Below, one piece after another: positions 15,002-22,991 of a stretch of DNA of 34,508 bases. The stretch is from assembly GCA_945892755.1 (NCBI GenBank), contig CAMDDO010000032.1, positions 1 through 34,508 on the forward strand, written 5' to 3'. Source of the stretch: Rhizobium sp. Q54 (GTDB lineage Bacteria; Pseudomonadota; Alphaproteobacteria; UBA828). The notes beneath the pieces are model-generated. The model did not search any database and was not told the origin of the DNA. It saw only the letters and a list, made by a program, of their open reading frames with translations. Position 1 is the first letter of the stretch; the number at the start of each line of letters is the position of its first letter. Position numbers and translations under genes: made by a program.

Positions 15002-16306
15002 TCAGGGCTGTCGGCTCAGCGTGAAGATCACATTGTCGAACGCCGTCAGCGCCAGATTTGGCTCGGGCAAATGGAATTCGTAGACGCCCGTGTCGCAGGC
15101 GAGCGAGACCGATCGGGTTTCCCCGGTTGACAGGCCGAGCGCCTTGGCGGTCGCCGCTGCGCGCATGTCCGGCTCGGCCGCCCTTGCCGCTTCGAGTTCG
15201 GCGAGGCCGCCTTGAAACAGACCCGGCGGCGGCACGAGCTCGCTATCATAGCGCGCATTGGCACAGGCGATCGGGCTGTCCGATACCACGCGGTCGGCCT
15301 TGACCTCGATCAGTCTGGTCATGAACAGCGCGACCGTGGCCGAAATATCCGTGCCGGACGCGAGCCAGGGCGCCGGCTTGGCGGTGCTGACCGTCCAACG
15401 TCCAAGCAGCAGATTGGGCGGGAAGGGTTCGAGCGAAAGCCCATTGCTGAGCCTCGCCTTCTTGGGATCGAAGCCATTGGCGCGAACCGGAATCTCGAGC
15501 GTCGCGCCGTCGGGCGCGAAGGCAACGCTGATGGCGAGCCGGCCCGCCTTGGGATCGGGCATCGCGCCGTCCGCCGTCGCCGCTTTGATCGCCTTGCCGC
15601 GCCAACCGAGCTTGACCCTCTGATCGACCACCGAGCGCAGGAACCGGGCGCGCTCGACATCCGCCGCCTTGATGACAAGCTGGTCCAGCATGCGGTCGCG
15701 CGCGACATAGCTGAGCAGGGCGACCGCCCGGTCATCATGCAGCGCGGCGTCGTCGGCATCGTCGAACACTTGGGCGAGCGCGACATAGCGCCGCTCGTTC
15801 CAATATCCGCCATTGGCGGCGCGCAACCAAGGCACCGTCGCGTCGAACAGTTTGTTGCCACTGGCTAGGCTATAGGCGGATTGCCAGTCGAACTCGTCGA
15901 CACCGCGCTCGACGACATAGACGTCATTGTCGATCACGCGCCCATCGCTCCCGCTAGCCGCGATGGTGAAGAGTGGCGTTGCCGCGTCGGGGTTGGCGTC
16001 GAGCGGCCAGGCGGCCACGCGGACCTCGCCTTCCATGCCTTTTTCCCCGAGCGCTTCAGTGGTCTCGATTTCGGTGCGGAGCAATAATCGCTGCTCGGGG
16101 TTGAGCCCGACGATATCGGGTCCGGCGAGATCAAAGCGGCGGTTCAGCCGACGAACCGTCACCACCGTGCCTTCGGTCTCGACCGAAACCGTCGATGGCG
16201 CGCTGGTCGTGCGCGTCGCCTCGCCGGCCTGGACCGGCGTCAGCAGGGCCACGATCGATGCCGCCGCGCAAAGCGCCAGACAACGTGTTCGGCTTGCCGG
16301 CCTCAT
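15002..16306 (-). CDS. Hypothetical periplasmic protein with signal peptide
   Basis: Predicted 434-residue protein. The N-terminus is a classic Sec signal (basic MRPASRTR, a hydrophobic core, then TPVQA before GEA, cleavage near residue 27). The rest is mixed alpha/beta with a few cysteines (for example IACANARYDSELVPP) that may form disulfides in the periplasm. No catalytic or binding motif that I recognise. It lies on the same strand as hyuA-hyuB, with 87 bp between its stop and the hyuA ATG, so partial cotranscription is possible, but nothing ties it to hydantoin metabolism. Confidence 0.7.
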   Translation of the reverse strand: MRPASRTRCLALCAAASIVALLTPVQAGEATRTTSAPSTVSVETEGTVVTVRRLNRRFDLAGPDIVGLNPEQRLLLRTEIETTEALGEKGMEGEVRVAAWPLDANPDAATPLFTIAASGSDGRVIDNDVYVVERGVDEFDWQSAYSLASGNKLFDATVPWLRAANGGYWNERRYVALAQVFDDADDAALHDDRAVALLSYVARDRMLDQLVIKAADVERARFLRSVVDQRVKLGWRGKAIKAATADGAMPDPKAGRLAISVAFAPDGATLEIPVRANGFDPKKARLSNGLSLEPFPPNLLLGRWTVSTAKPAPWLASGTDISATVALFMTRLIEVKADRVVSDSPIACANARYDSELVPPPGLFQGGLAELEAARAAEPDMRAAATAKALGLSTGETRSVSLACDTGVYEFHLPEPNLALTAFDNVIFTLSRQP

Positions 16307-16388
16307 GGCATCCTCAATCGAGCGCGGTCGACGTCCGTCCGCGACGAAGCGCGGCGGTAGCCCGCAGGGCGCGCCGCGACGGCGATGC

Positions 16389-16408
16389 GGGCGGACACCT
16401 GTCCGCCC
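16389..16408 (-). terminator. Hairpin downstream of the acidic-protein gene
   Basis: GGGCGGAC (16389-16396) pairs with GTCCGCCC (16401-16408) around a 4-nt loop. It lies 33 bp beyond the stop of the minus-strand 119-residue gene and about 80 bp before the ATG of the next minus-strand gene. No T-tract follows, so it is at best a weak or Rho-assisted terminator, or an RNA-stability element. Confidence 0.4.
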
Positions 16409-16441
16409 ATCTGAGCATACGTCCAGCGGTCGCGGAAGGGT

Positions 16442-16801
16442 TCAGGCCGTCTCTGGCAGGACCAGGAGCTTCGACTCGCTTGGATAGAATACGGTGATGC
16501 CGCTATCGAACGCGGTGAACGAGAAGCCGTTGACGTCGAGCCCGCTCGCGGTCACGTGCGGCTCGGCCACGCCCTGGCCGGAAATCTGATTGTGCGTGAC
16601 GATGGCGAAGCCTTCGCCCGCATCGTCGAGCAACACGACCTCGCCACCCGCATCAGGCAGCAACTCATCCATGCGCAGAACGAGGAAGTTTTCCGTGCCT
16701 TCGGCCACCGGCGGTTCGCTTCGCGCGCCGGTCACGGCCAAACCATCGGCGTTGCCGGCCTCGATCAGGCCGTCGCCGACAAGGTTGAGTTCGTCGCCCA
16801 T
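16442..16801 (-). CDS. Small strongly acidic hypothetical protein
   Basis: Predicted 119-residue protein, very rich in Asp, Glu, Gly and Val, nearly free of basic residues and without cysteine. The second half is a series of short beta-prone stretches (EGFAIVTHNQI, NGFSFTAFDSGITVFYP). It ends in a hydrophobic tail (KLLVLPETA). There is no signal peptide. Such composition is seen in extracellular and T1SS-exported proteins, and a type I exporter is encoded about 2.5 kb away; the link is only a hypothesis. Upstream lies the AT-rich 16802-17210 gap, which probably holds its promoter. Confidence 0.55.
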   Translation of the reverse strand: MGDELNLVGDGLIEAGNADGLAVTGARSEPPVAEGTENFLVLRMDELLPDAGGEVVLLDDAGEGFAIVTHNQISGQGVAEPHVTASGLDVNGFSFTAFDSGITVFYPSESKLLVLPETA

Positions 16802-17019
16802 GGTCGTCTCGTCTTTGCTTTTTTTTGCACGGCCCGCGAGCGGATCCGCTGCTGTTCTGTTGCTCTAAAATGCCCCCACAAGCCGCCCCCGTCAACCGCT
16901 GAAACAGCCGCTTTGGCGGCACATCCGGGCGCCAACCGCGATTAAGCATAAGAACGCTTGAAAACCGCCGCGGGTGAAAACGGGGCGCCCCAAAAATTCA
17001 CCGAATGTTAACGAAACTG

Positions 17020-17033
17020 TGCCGTATACGGCA
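17020..17033. promoter_or_regulatory. 14-bp perfect palindrome, operator candidate
   Basis: TGCCGTATACGGCA reads the same on both strands. It lies about 180 bp upstream of the first protease start, in the AT-rich gap. The symmetry suits a dimeric helix-turn-helix regulator; which one is unknown. Confidence 0.4.
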
Positions 17034-17108
17034 TCGTGAGCGACTTGTGACAGAGCTGTAGTTAATTGATTCTCAATACATTAATAATGCCGTCACCGAA
17101 GTCTTGAG

Positions 17109-17125
17109 TAACCATTGTTAACCAT
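17109..17125 (+). promoter_or_regulatory. Tandem TAACCAT sites, CtrA half-site-like
   Basis: TAACCAT occurs at 17109-17115 and again at 17119-17125, exactly 10 bp apart, so both face the same side of the helix. The second copy is part of TTAACCAT, the half-site bound by the alphaproteobacterial cell-cycle regulator CtrA. It lies 85-100 bp upstream of the first protease start. Binding is inferred. Confidence 0.35.
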
Positions 17126-17210
17126 CCACTGGTCAAATGGGGCGGCAAGAGGGCTGAGAGCGGGAAACCCGCCCGGCCTACCGTCGTTACCAACCTCTGG
17201 AAAGCCCAAC

Positions 17211-18044
17211 ATGCCGGTCACCACGTGGATACGCCCTCCCGATCAGCGGCATGCCGCCGCTCAGTCCTTTCGCCGCGTCGCGCGGGTGCTGCTCGCAATG
17301 GCCGCCGGCGCGGTCCTCGGGGTCGCCGTGGCCCACTTGAGCCAGGCCTCCGATCAGCTGCCCGGGATCATCGGATCCGACGATCGCCAGCCGATCGCGT
17401 CGTCCATTTTGCCCTGGTCCGCCATTGGACGGGTCAATCGCGAGTCAGGCGGCTTCTGCACAGGCGTGCTGATCGCGCCGGACAAGGCCCTGACCGCCGC
17501 TCATTGCCTCTGGAATTCACGGGCACAGCGATGGTTGCCGCCTGATGCGCTCCACTTCGTCGCTGGCTGGCGGGGCGGTACCTACAAGCAGCACGCGCGC
17601 GCCACCGGCTTCAAGATCCAGCCGGGCCTTTCGTTCTCGAGCCGCGGCAAACCCAATCACATCGCGGATGACTGGGCGATTATCGAGCTCGATCGGCCGA
17701 TTGGCGCCATGGTCGGCTTCGTGTCGCTCGCCACGACTGAAGAAGGGCTCGCCACCAAGCAGCGAGGCGGCCAACCGGTACTTTATACCGCAGCCTATAG
17801 CGCGGATCGACCTAACCTCCTGCACCGCCACGCCAAATGCAGCCCCCATGCCGCGATCTTGAAAGGTCCGCTGTTGATGCACGACTGCGATTTGACGTTC
17901 GGCGCGTCAGGCGCCCCAATCTTGATTCAGGTTGGCGACGGTTATCGTGTGGTGGCGATCCAAGTCGCGGTGGTACGAAATGCCACGCATGAACGCGGCA
18001 TCGCGGTCATTCCCCGTATCGATCAGATTCTTGCAGCGCGCTGA
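17211..18044 (+). CDS. Trypsin-like serine protease (S1 family), copy 1
   Basis: Predicted 277-residue protein. One hydrophobic segment at about residues 25-45 serves as an uncleaved or late-cleaved export signal, preceded by a basic stretch. The catalytic triad is visible: His98 in LTAAHCLW, Asp in ADDWAIIEL (Asp153 or Asp154) and Ser233 in FGASGAPI. Cys82 and Cys99 probably form the disulfide around the His loop. The ATG at 17211 is preferred over a TTG at 17115, whose extra 32 residues look like noise; GGA lies upstream. It is a paralogue of the next gene, with long matching blocks such as LPWSAIGRVNRE. The substrate is unknown; it acts in the periplasm or outside the cell. Confidence 0.85.
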   Translation: MPVTTWIRPPDQRHAAAQSFRRVARVLLAMAAGAVLGVAVAHLSQASDQLPGIIGSDDRQPIASSILPWSAIGRVNRESGGFCTGVLIAPDKALTAAHCLWNSRAQRWLPPDALHFVAGWRGGTYKQHARATGFKIQPGLSFSSRGKPNHIADDWAIIELDRPIGAMVGFVSLATTEEGLATKQRGGQPVLYTAAYSADRPNLLHRHAKCSPHAAILKGPLLMHDCDLTFGASGAPILIQVGDGYRVVAIQVAVVRNATHERGIAVIPRIDQILAAR

Positions 18045-18090
18045 GCATGTTAATCGAGGTTCGGCATCGCGAATGATGATCGAGCGACGG

Positions 18091-18108
18091 GTGTGACGGG
18101 CGTCACAC
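18091..18108. promoter_or_regulatory. CRP/FNR-type operator, TGTGA-N6-TCACA
   Basis: An inverted repeat with 8-bp arms (GTGTGACG and CGTCACAC) and a 2-bp centre. The core at 18092-18107 is an exact match to the CRP consensus TGTGA-N6-TCACA. It lies 47 bp after the stop of protease 1 and about 62 bp before the ATG of protease 2, a fitting position for control of the second gene. Confidence 0.6.
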
Positions 18109-18168
18109 GCCGGTCGAATATAACGGGTGTCAACATGTGGGCGATGCTCACAAGGCGGAGATCGTGGT

Positions 18169-19068
18169 ATGATAATCGTTCTTGCCGCCAGGCCGCGACT
18201 TCGCGCCTGCCGTATGCGGTCGCGAAGGGGCTTTCTGTTGCGCGCTAGAACATGGCTGGGCCAGACCTTGCCCCGAGCGGCAAAGGGCGGACCCTGGGCG
18301 CGCGCCGGGGCGGCGGCGGCGGTCGCCTTGGGGCTTCTGATTGGTTTGGCCAGTCCGGCCCCGACGCTTTCGAGCGACGCGCTGCCCGGTATCATCGGCA
18401 TGGACAATCGCGCGCCCGAACGATCCCGGACTCTGCCGTGGAGCGCGATCGGGCGGGTCAATCGCGAGACCGGCGGCTTTTGTACCGGGGTCTTGGTCGG
18501 TTCGCGGATGGCGTTGACCGCCGCGCACTGTCTGTGGAACCGCCGCACCAATCGCTGGATTCCGACGGATGCGCTGCATTTCGTCGCGGGCTGGCGCGGC
18601 GGACCCAATCTCGGTCACGCCAAGGTCATCGAGGTTCGCGCGGCGCCCGGCCTCAGATTCGATCTCTCCGGCAAGCCGGTCCGCTACGCCGACGATTGGG
18701 CGTTGCTGGTTCTTGATGATGCGCTCGGAGATTCGGTGGGCTCCGTACCGATCCTGAGCCTTGACCCCGCCGCGGCCATGACCTTCGCGGCACGCCAAGA
18801 TGTCATCGAGGCGGCCGGCTACAATCAAGACAAGCCGCATCTGCTGTATCGCCAGAATGCCTGCCGCCTGTTCGGCACCGAAAGTGGCGGTCGCTTGCTC
18901 ATCCACGACTGCGATTTGACGCGCGGTGCCTCGGGCGCGCCGATCATGTTCGAACGCGACGGCCGCTATGCCGTGATCGGCGTGCAAATCGCGGTGCTTC
19001 GTCGAGCCGGTGAAGACCGGGGCTTGGCGGTCATTCCGTCGATGAGTTCAGCACGGCCGGTAAACTAA
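18169..19068 (+). CDS. Trypsin-like serine protease (S1 family), copy 2
   Basis: Predicted 299-residue paralogue of the preceding protease. An Arg-rich N-terminus precedes a hydrophobic export segment at about residues 45-65 (AGAAAAVALGLLIGLAS). The triad is conserved: His in LTAAHCLW, Asp in YADDWALLVL and Ser in RGASGAPI; the nearby cysteines also match. The start at 18169 is chosen for the GCGGAG about 10 nt upstream; the GTG at 18127 is less likely. The two copies share blocks such as GGFCTGVL and DALHFVAGWRGG but diverge in the C-terminal third (CRLFGTESGG against CSPHAAILKG), suggesting an older duplication with divergent specificity. A CRP-type site lies upstream. Confidence 0.85.
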   Translation: MIIVLAARPRLRACRMRSRRGFLLRARTWLGQTLPRAAKGGPWARAGAAAAVALGLLIGLASPAPTLSSDALPGIIGMDNRAPERSRTLPWSAIGRVNRETGGFCTGVLVGSRMALTAAHCLWNRRTNRWIPTDALHFVAGWRGGPNLGHAKVIEVRAAPGLRFDLSGKPVRYADDWALLVLDDALGDSVGSVPILSLDPAAAMTFAARQDVIEAAGYNQDKPHLLYRQNACRLFGTESGGRLLIHDCDLTRGASGAPIMFERDGRYAVIGVQIAVLRRAGEDRGLAVIPSMSSARPVN

Positions 19069-19108
19069 GCGATCAGGTCCCGCCCTCGGCGCTTGCGCGA
19101 TGCAGAGT

Positions 19109-19133
19109 CGCCGCCGACCAGCGACTGGCGGCG
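19109..19133 (+). terminator. Possible terminator hairpin after protease 2
   Basis: CGCCGCC (19109-19115) can pair with GGCGGCG (19127-19133) across an 11-nt loop, 41 nt beyond the protease stop. No T-run follows, so termination would need Rho or may not occur. Confidence 0.3.
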
Positions 19134-19172
19134 GAGTGGACGGGTGCCAAACCATCGCCTTTTGTTGAATTT

Positions 19173-19196
19173 CCTCTATAATAGCGCACTTAGAGG
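19173..19196 (+). promoter_or_regulatory. Promoter-like TATAAT within an inverted repeat, upstream of the T1SS genes
   Basis: TATAAT at 19177-19182 is a perfect -10 hexamer in an otherwise GC-rich stretch. It overlaps the left arm of CCTCTA (19173-19178) / TAGAGG (19191-19196), an arrangement that would let a dimeric repressor cover the start site. No good -35 lies at the standard distance. A GGGGG-TTCG-CCCCC hairpin (19229-19242) would fall in the 5' leader. Confidence 0.4.
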
Positions 19197-19320
19197 TTTG
19201 TTAATCGGGTGCGAGGGAATGTTGGACGGGGGGTTCGCCCCCGGCGCCAACGCTGCGGGCCCTCGCGCCTATTTCGATTCATGAGCGCGAGCAGCCGCTC
19301 CAAGCAACGGACCTGTGCCG

Positions 19321-21642
19321 ATGACCGATGATCCGAAAGGCAACCCGGCCTCAGGCATAACAGTGAAGATCGCCGACAGCCCGCGCGGCGACGCGAAACC
19401 CGCGGCGACTGCACCTTCGGCCGAGCCGGCGCCGGCCAAGCCCGCCCCGGCGGCGCTGCACCAGGTCAAAGTGGCTGAAGGCCCCGAGCCGCCACGCCTC
19501 GATATCAACCCGAGCGACGTGACCTGGGATCCGCCGCTTATTATCTGCCTGTCGACCTTGTGCGGTTTGCTGCAGCGCCCGATGTCGACCAGCGCGCTTC
19601 TGGCCGGCCTGCCAATCGACAAGGCCGGCTTCACGCCAGCGCTCTTCATCCGCGCGGCCGAACGTGCCGGCCTGGTGACCCGGTTGGTCAAGCGCTCCCT
19701 CGAGCAGATTTCGCCGCTCAACGTGCCCTGCGTGCTCGTGCTCAAGGGCGGCAACGCGCTGGTGCTGACGCGCTACCGGTCGGATACCGAAGTTGATGTG
19801 ATCTCGCCTGAGGGCGAGCGCGCCAAGACCACGCTCAAGATCGCCGACCTGAACAAGGAATATACCGGTTATGTGCTCTTCGCGAAGGCGGAGAGCATGC
19901 CGGACGTGGTGGTCGACGAATTTGCCGAGGCGCCGGCGGGGTCGTGGTTCTGGCGCGTCATCAAACGGCTCTGGCCGGTCTATGGCCATGTCATCGTCGC
20001 CTCGACGGTGGTCAATTTGTTCGCCATCGCGAGCCCGATCTTCGCGATGAACGTCTATGACCGCGTGGTGCCGAACAATGCGGTTGAAACCCTTTGGGTG
20101 CTCGCCATCGGTGTCGGCATCGTCTTTGCCTTCGATTTCTTGCTCCGCACCCTGCGCGCCTATTTCGTCGATTCGGCGGGCAAGAGCGCCGATATCGTGC
20201 TGGCCCGACATCTGTTCGCCCAGGTGCTGGGCATGCAGTACGACAAACGTCCGGCCTCGACCGGCGCGTTTGCCAGCAATTTGCGCGATTACGAACAGGT
20301 GCGCGACTTCGTCACATCGGCGACGCTGATCGCGCTGATCGACATGCCGTTCGCGCTTCTGTTCATCGCCGGCGTCTTCATCATCGCGGGCGAACTCGCG
20401 CTCATCCCGTTGGGCGGCGGCCTGCTCATCATCCTGATCGGCTTTGTGCTCCAATTTCCGCTCAAGTCGCTGGTGCAGAAGACGCAGCGCGAGGCGGCGC
20501 AGAAACACGCCGTGTTGGTTGAATCGATCGAAGGGCTCGACACGCTCAAGGTGGCGGGCGCCGAGGGCCGCACGCAGCACATCTGGGAACGCGTGGTCGC
20601 CCAATCGGCGCGCACCGCGACCGGTGTTCGCCTGTATTCCTCGCTTGCGGTCAATTCGTCGCTGGTGATCTCGAACCTGGTCTATGTCGTTGTCATCGTG
20701 GCCGGCGTCTACCAAATCAAGGAGGGCAACCTCACGGTCGGCGGCCTGATCGCGGCTTCGATCCTGGCCGGCCGCGCGATGGCGCCGATGGCGCAGGTCG
20801 CCGGTCTGCTTGGCCGGCTGCACCAATCGATGAGTTCGTTGAAAGCGTTGACCCGCCTGATGAAGCTGCCGACCGAGCGCCCCGCCGGCCGCCGCTTCAT
20901 CTCGCGCAGCACGGTGCGCGGGCAGATCGAGTTCAAGGGCGTCTCGTTCCAATATCCCGAGCAAAAAATTTCGGCGCTGGAAAAGGCCTCATTCTTCGTC
21001 GAGGCCGGCGAGAAGGTCGGCATCATCGGCCGCATCGGCTCGGGCAAGAGCACGGTCTCCCGCTTGATTCTCGGTCTCTATCAGCCGGCCTCCGGCGCCG
21101 TGCTGATCGACGGGACCGACATCCGCCAGCTCGACCCCGCCGAAGTGCGCCGGCGCATCGGCTGTGTCCAGCAGGACCCATTCCTGTTTTCCGGTTCGGT
21201 GCGCGAGAACATCTCGATCGCCGCGCCGCACATCGACGATTCGGTCATCCTGCGCGCCGCGACGCTGGCCGGCGTCGACGATTTCCTTAAGCGACATCCG
21301 ATGGGCTACGATCTTCCGGTCGGCGAGCATGGCCGGATGATTTCGGGCGGTCAGCGTCAGGCCATCGCGATCGCGCGAGCGCTACTGCTCGATCCGCCGA
21401 TCCTGGTGCTCGACGAGCCGACGAGCTCGATGGACAACGCCTCCGAGGCCCGCTTCAGGGCGCGTCTTGGGCAGGTCGTCGCCAACAAGACCCTGATCCT
21501 GATCACGCACCGGAGTTCCATGTTGCAGCTGGTTGATCGGCTGATCGTGCTTGATGGCGGCAAAGTGGTCGCGGATGGGCCGAAGGCGCAGGTCTTGAAT
21601 TCGCTCATGCAGGGCGAAATCCGCGTTGCCAAGGAAGGCTGA
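19321..21642 (+). CDS. Type I secretion ABC exporter (permease/ATPase, LapB/LssB-like)
   Basis: Predicted 773-residue inner-membrane exporter. Residues 1-60 form a Pro/Ala-rich extension, unusual for the family. Residues about 65-190 match a C39-peptidase-like domain (LIICLSTLCGLL ... VPCVLVLKGGNALVLT) without the catalytic residues, as in LapB/HlyB types, where it binds substrate rather than cleaving it. A six-span membrane domain follows (about 210-500), then the ATPase: Walker A GRIGSGKST at 570, signature ISGGQRQAIAIARAL, Walker B ILVLDEPTSSMD. The adaptor gene starts 4 bp after its stop. The ATG at 19321 is used; a GTG lies two codons upstream. It would export an unfolded, probably RTX-type, protein through a TolC-like channel; neither is in the window. 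Confidence 0.88.
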   Translation: MTDDPKGNPASGITVKIADSPRGDAKPAATAPSAEPAPAKPAPAALHQVKVAEGPEPPRLDINPSDVTWDPPLIICLSTLCGLLQRPMSTSALLAGLPIDKAGFTPALFIRAAERAGLVTRLVKRSLEQISPLNVPCVLVLKGGNALVLTRYRSDTEVDVISPEGERAKTTLKIADLNKEYTGYVLFAKAESMPDVVVDEFAEAPAGSWFWRVIKRLWPVYGHVIVASTVVNLFAIASPIFAMNVYDRVVPNNAVETLWVLAIGVGIVFAFDFLLRTLRAYFVDSAGKSADIVLARHLFAQVLGMQYDKRPASTGAFASNLRDYEQVRDFVTSATLIALIDMPFALLFIAGVFIIAGELALIPLGGGLLIILIGFVLQFPLKSLVQKTQREAAQKHAVLVESIEGLDTLKVAGAEGRTQHIWERVVAQSARTATGVRLYSSLAVNSSLVISNLVYVVVIVAGVYQIKEGNLTVGGLIAASILAGRAMAPMAQVAGLLGRLHQSMSSLKALTRLMKLPTERPAGRRFISRSTVRGQIEFKGVSFQYPEQKISALEKASFFVEAGEKVGIIGRIGSGKSTVSRLILGLYQPASGAVLIDGTDIRQLDPAEVRRRIGCVQQDPFLFSGSVRENISIAAPHIDDSVILRAATLAGVDDFLKRHPMGYDLPVGEHGRMISGGQRQAIAIARALLLDPPILVLDEPTSSMDNASEARFRARLGQVVANKTLILITHRSSMLQLVDRLIVLDGGKVVADGPKAQVLNSLMQGEIRVAKEG

Positions 21643-21646
21643 AGCC

Positions 21647-22967
21647 ATGGCCCGCCGCCGCGAGGAAGTCGAGTTCCTGCCCGATCTGCATCAGAGCATG
21701 AGAAGGGTCGGCGGTCGGTTCAGCTACATTCTTTCCGCCGTCGTCATCGTCTTCGTCGGCGGCTTCATTTTTTGGGCCAGCCAGGCCATGATCGACGAGG
21801 TAACGCGCGGCGAAGGTCGGATCGTGCCCTCGGGACGCATCCAGACCGTGCAGAACCTCGAGGGCGGCATTCTCTCCGAGCTCTTGGCGCAGGAAGGCGA
21901 CATCGTCGAGAAGGATGCGATCCTGATTCGAATCACGAATACGACCGCGGCCTCCGACTACAAGGAGATCCTGTCGCAGATCTTTAGTTTGAAGGCGGCG
22001 ATCGCGCGCCTGGAATCCGAAGTCGAACTCAAGCCGCTCAAGTTTCCCGACGACGTGCAGAAGGATGCGTCTGGCGCCGCAGCGAGCGAGCGCTCGTTGG
22101 CCGAAGCGCGTAAGGGTCAGCTCGATTCCGAGATCGCCGTGCTCAAGGATCAGACGACCCAGCGTCGGGGCGAGATCCGCGAAGTGCGAACCAAGCTCGC
22201 GTCGCTCCAGAAGTCACTCGAGATCGCACGCGAGGAAGAGGCCATTCTGAAGCCACTGGTCGCCAAGGGCAATGCGGGTAAGCTCGAGCTCGTACGCAAT
22301 CAGCGGGACATTTCGGAGATTCAGGGTCAGATCAACAATCTGACCAGCTCGCTGCCGCGCGCCGAGGCCGCAGTGAGCGAGGCCGAGCGACGCATCGAAG
22401 AGAAGCGCGCGACCTTCATGGCAGATGCACGGGCGGAGCTCAATCAGAGACGCGTGCAATTTTCCTCGCTCAACGAGAAGATTCAGGCTGGCGTCGACCG
22501 CGTGACGCGCAGCGACGTGCGCTCGCCGGTGCGCGGCATCATCAAAGAGCTCAAGGTCAACACCATCGGTGGCGTGATCAGTCCAGGCCAGGATCTGATC
22601 GATATCGTGCCGCTTGAGGAATCGCTGATCGTCGAGGCGCTGCTGACGCCACGCGACATCGCCTTCCTGCGGCCCGGTCTGCCCGCGACCGTGAAGATCA
22701 CCGCCTACGACTATTCGATCTATGGCGGGCTCGATGCCAAGCTCGAGCAGATTAGTCCTGATGCGATCGAGAACGAGAAGGGCGAGGCGTTCTTTCACGT
22801 CTATCTCCGGACCGAACAGAGCAGCCTCAAGAAGGGCAGCGAGGAGCTTCCGATCATTCCCGGCATGACCGCAGACCGCGGAAATCCTGACCGGCAAGAA
22901 GACCGTGCTCGACTATATGCTGAAGCCGATCCTCAAGGCCCAAGAAGGCGCCCTGCGCGAGCGTTGA
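21647..22967 (+). CDS. Type I secretion membrane-fusion protein (HlyD family), with apparent frameshift
   Basis: Adaptor linking the exporter to an outer-membrane channel. One membrane span lies at about residues 28-50, followed by a lipoyl-like half motif (IQTVQNLEGGIL), a long coiled coil (about 95-290), and the family motif SPVRGIIKELKVNTIGGVISPG. The frame from 21647 is normal up to PGMTAD near 22876, then turns into a basic, unrelated tail ending at 23011. Reading one base over from 22878 restores AEILTGKKTVLDYMLKPIL and a stop at 22967, the expected HlyD C-terminus of about 439 residues. One extra C near 22877 explains it; this is either a sequencing error or a real mutation. AAGGAAGG at 21631-21638 supports the start. 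Confidence 0.85.
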
Positions 22968-22991
22968 GCGCGTCGAGCTGGAGCTGCGACC

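Larger units (their letters stand above)
16802..17210. promoter_or_regulatory. AT-rich divergent intergenic region
   Basis: About 400 bp without a convincing gene, separating the minus-strand acidic-protein gene from the first protease. Base composition shifts to AT-rich between about 17000 and 17125. It contains a 14-bp perfect palindrome (17020-17033), GTTAAC at 17007-17012 and 17117-17122, and tandem TAACCAT copies. It probably carries promoters for both flanking genes, but I could not place a convincing -35/-10 pair. Confidence 0.5.

Noticed and set aside
13430-15130. Plus-strand frame of 566 codons opposite hyuA
   Set aside because: Low-complexity Arg/Asp/His/Ala composition and no motif; the opposite strand encodes an unmistakable HyuA.
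19177-19182. A complete sigma-70 promoter for the T1SS operon
   Set aside because: Only the -10 hexamer is convincing; the TTGTTG at 19162-19167 is too close to act as its -35.
19351-20964. Minus-strand frame of 537 codons opposite the type I exporter
   Set aside because: Composition is a complement shadow (many Arg, Asp, His, Gln) and the plus strand holds a well-defined ABC exporter.
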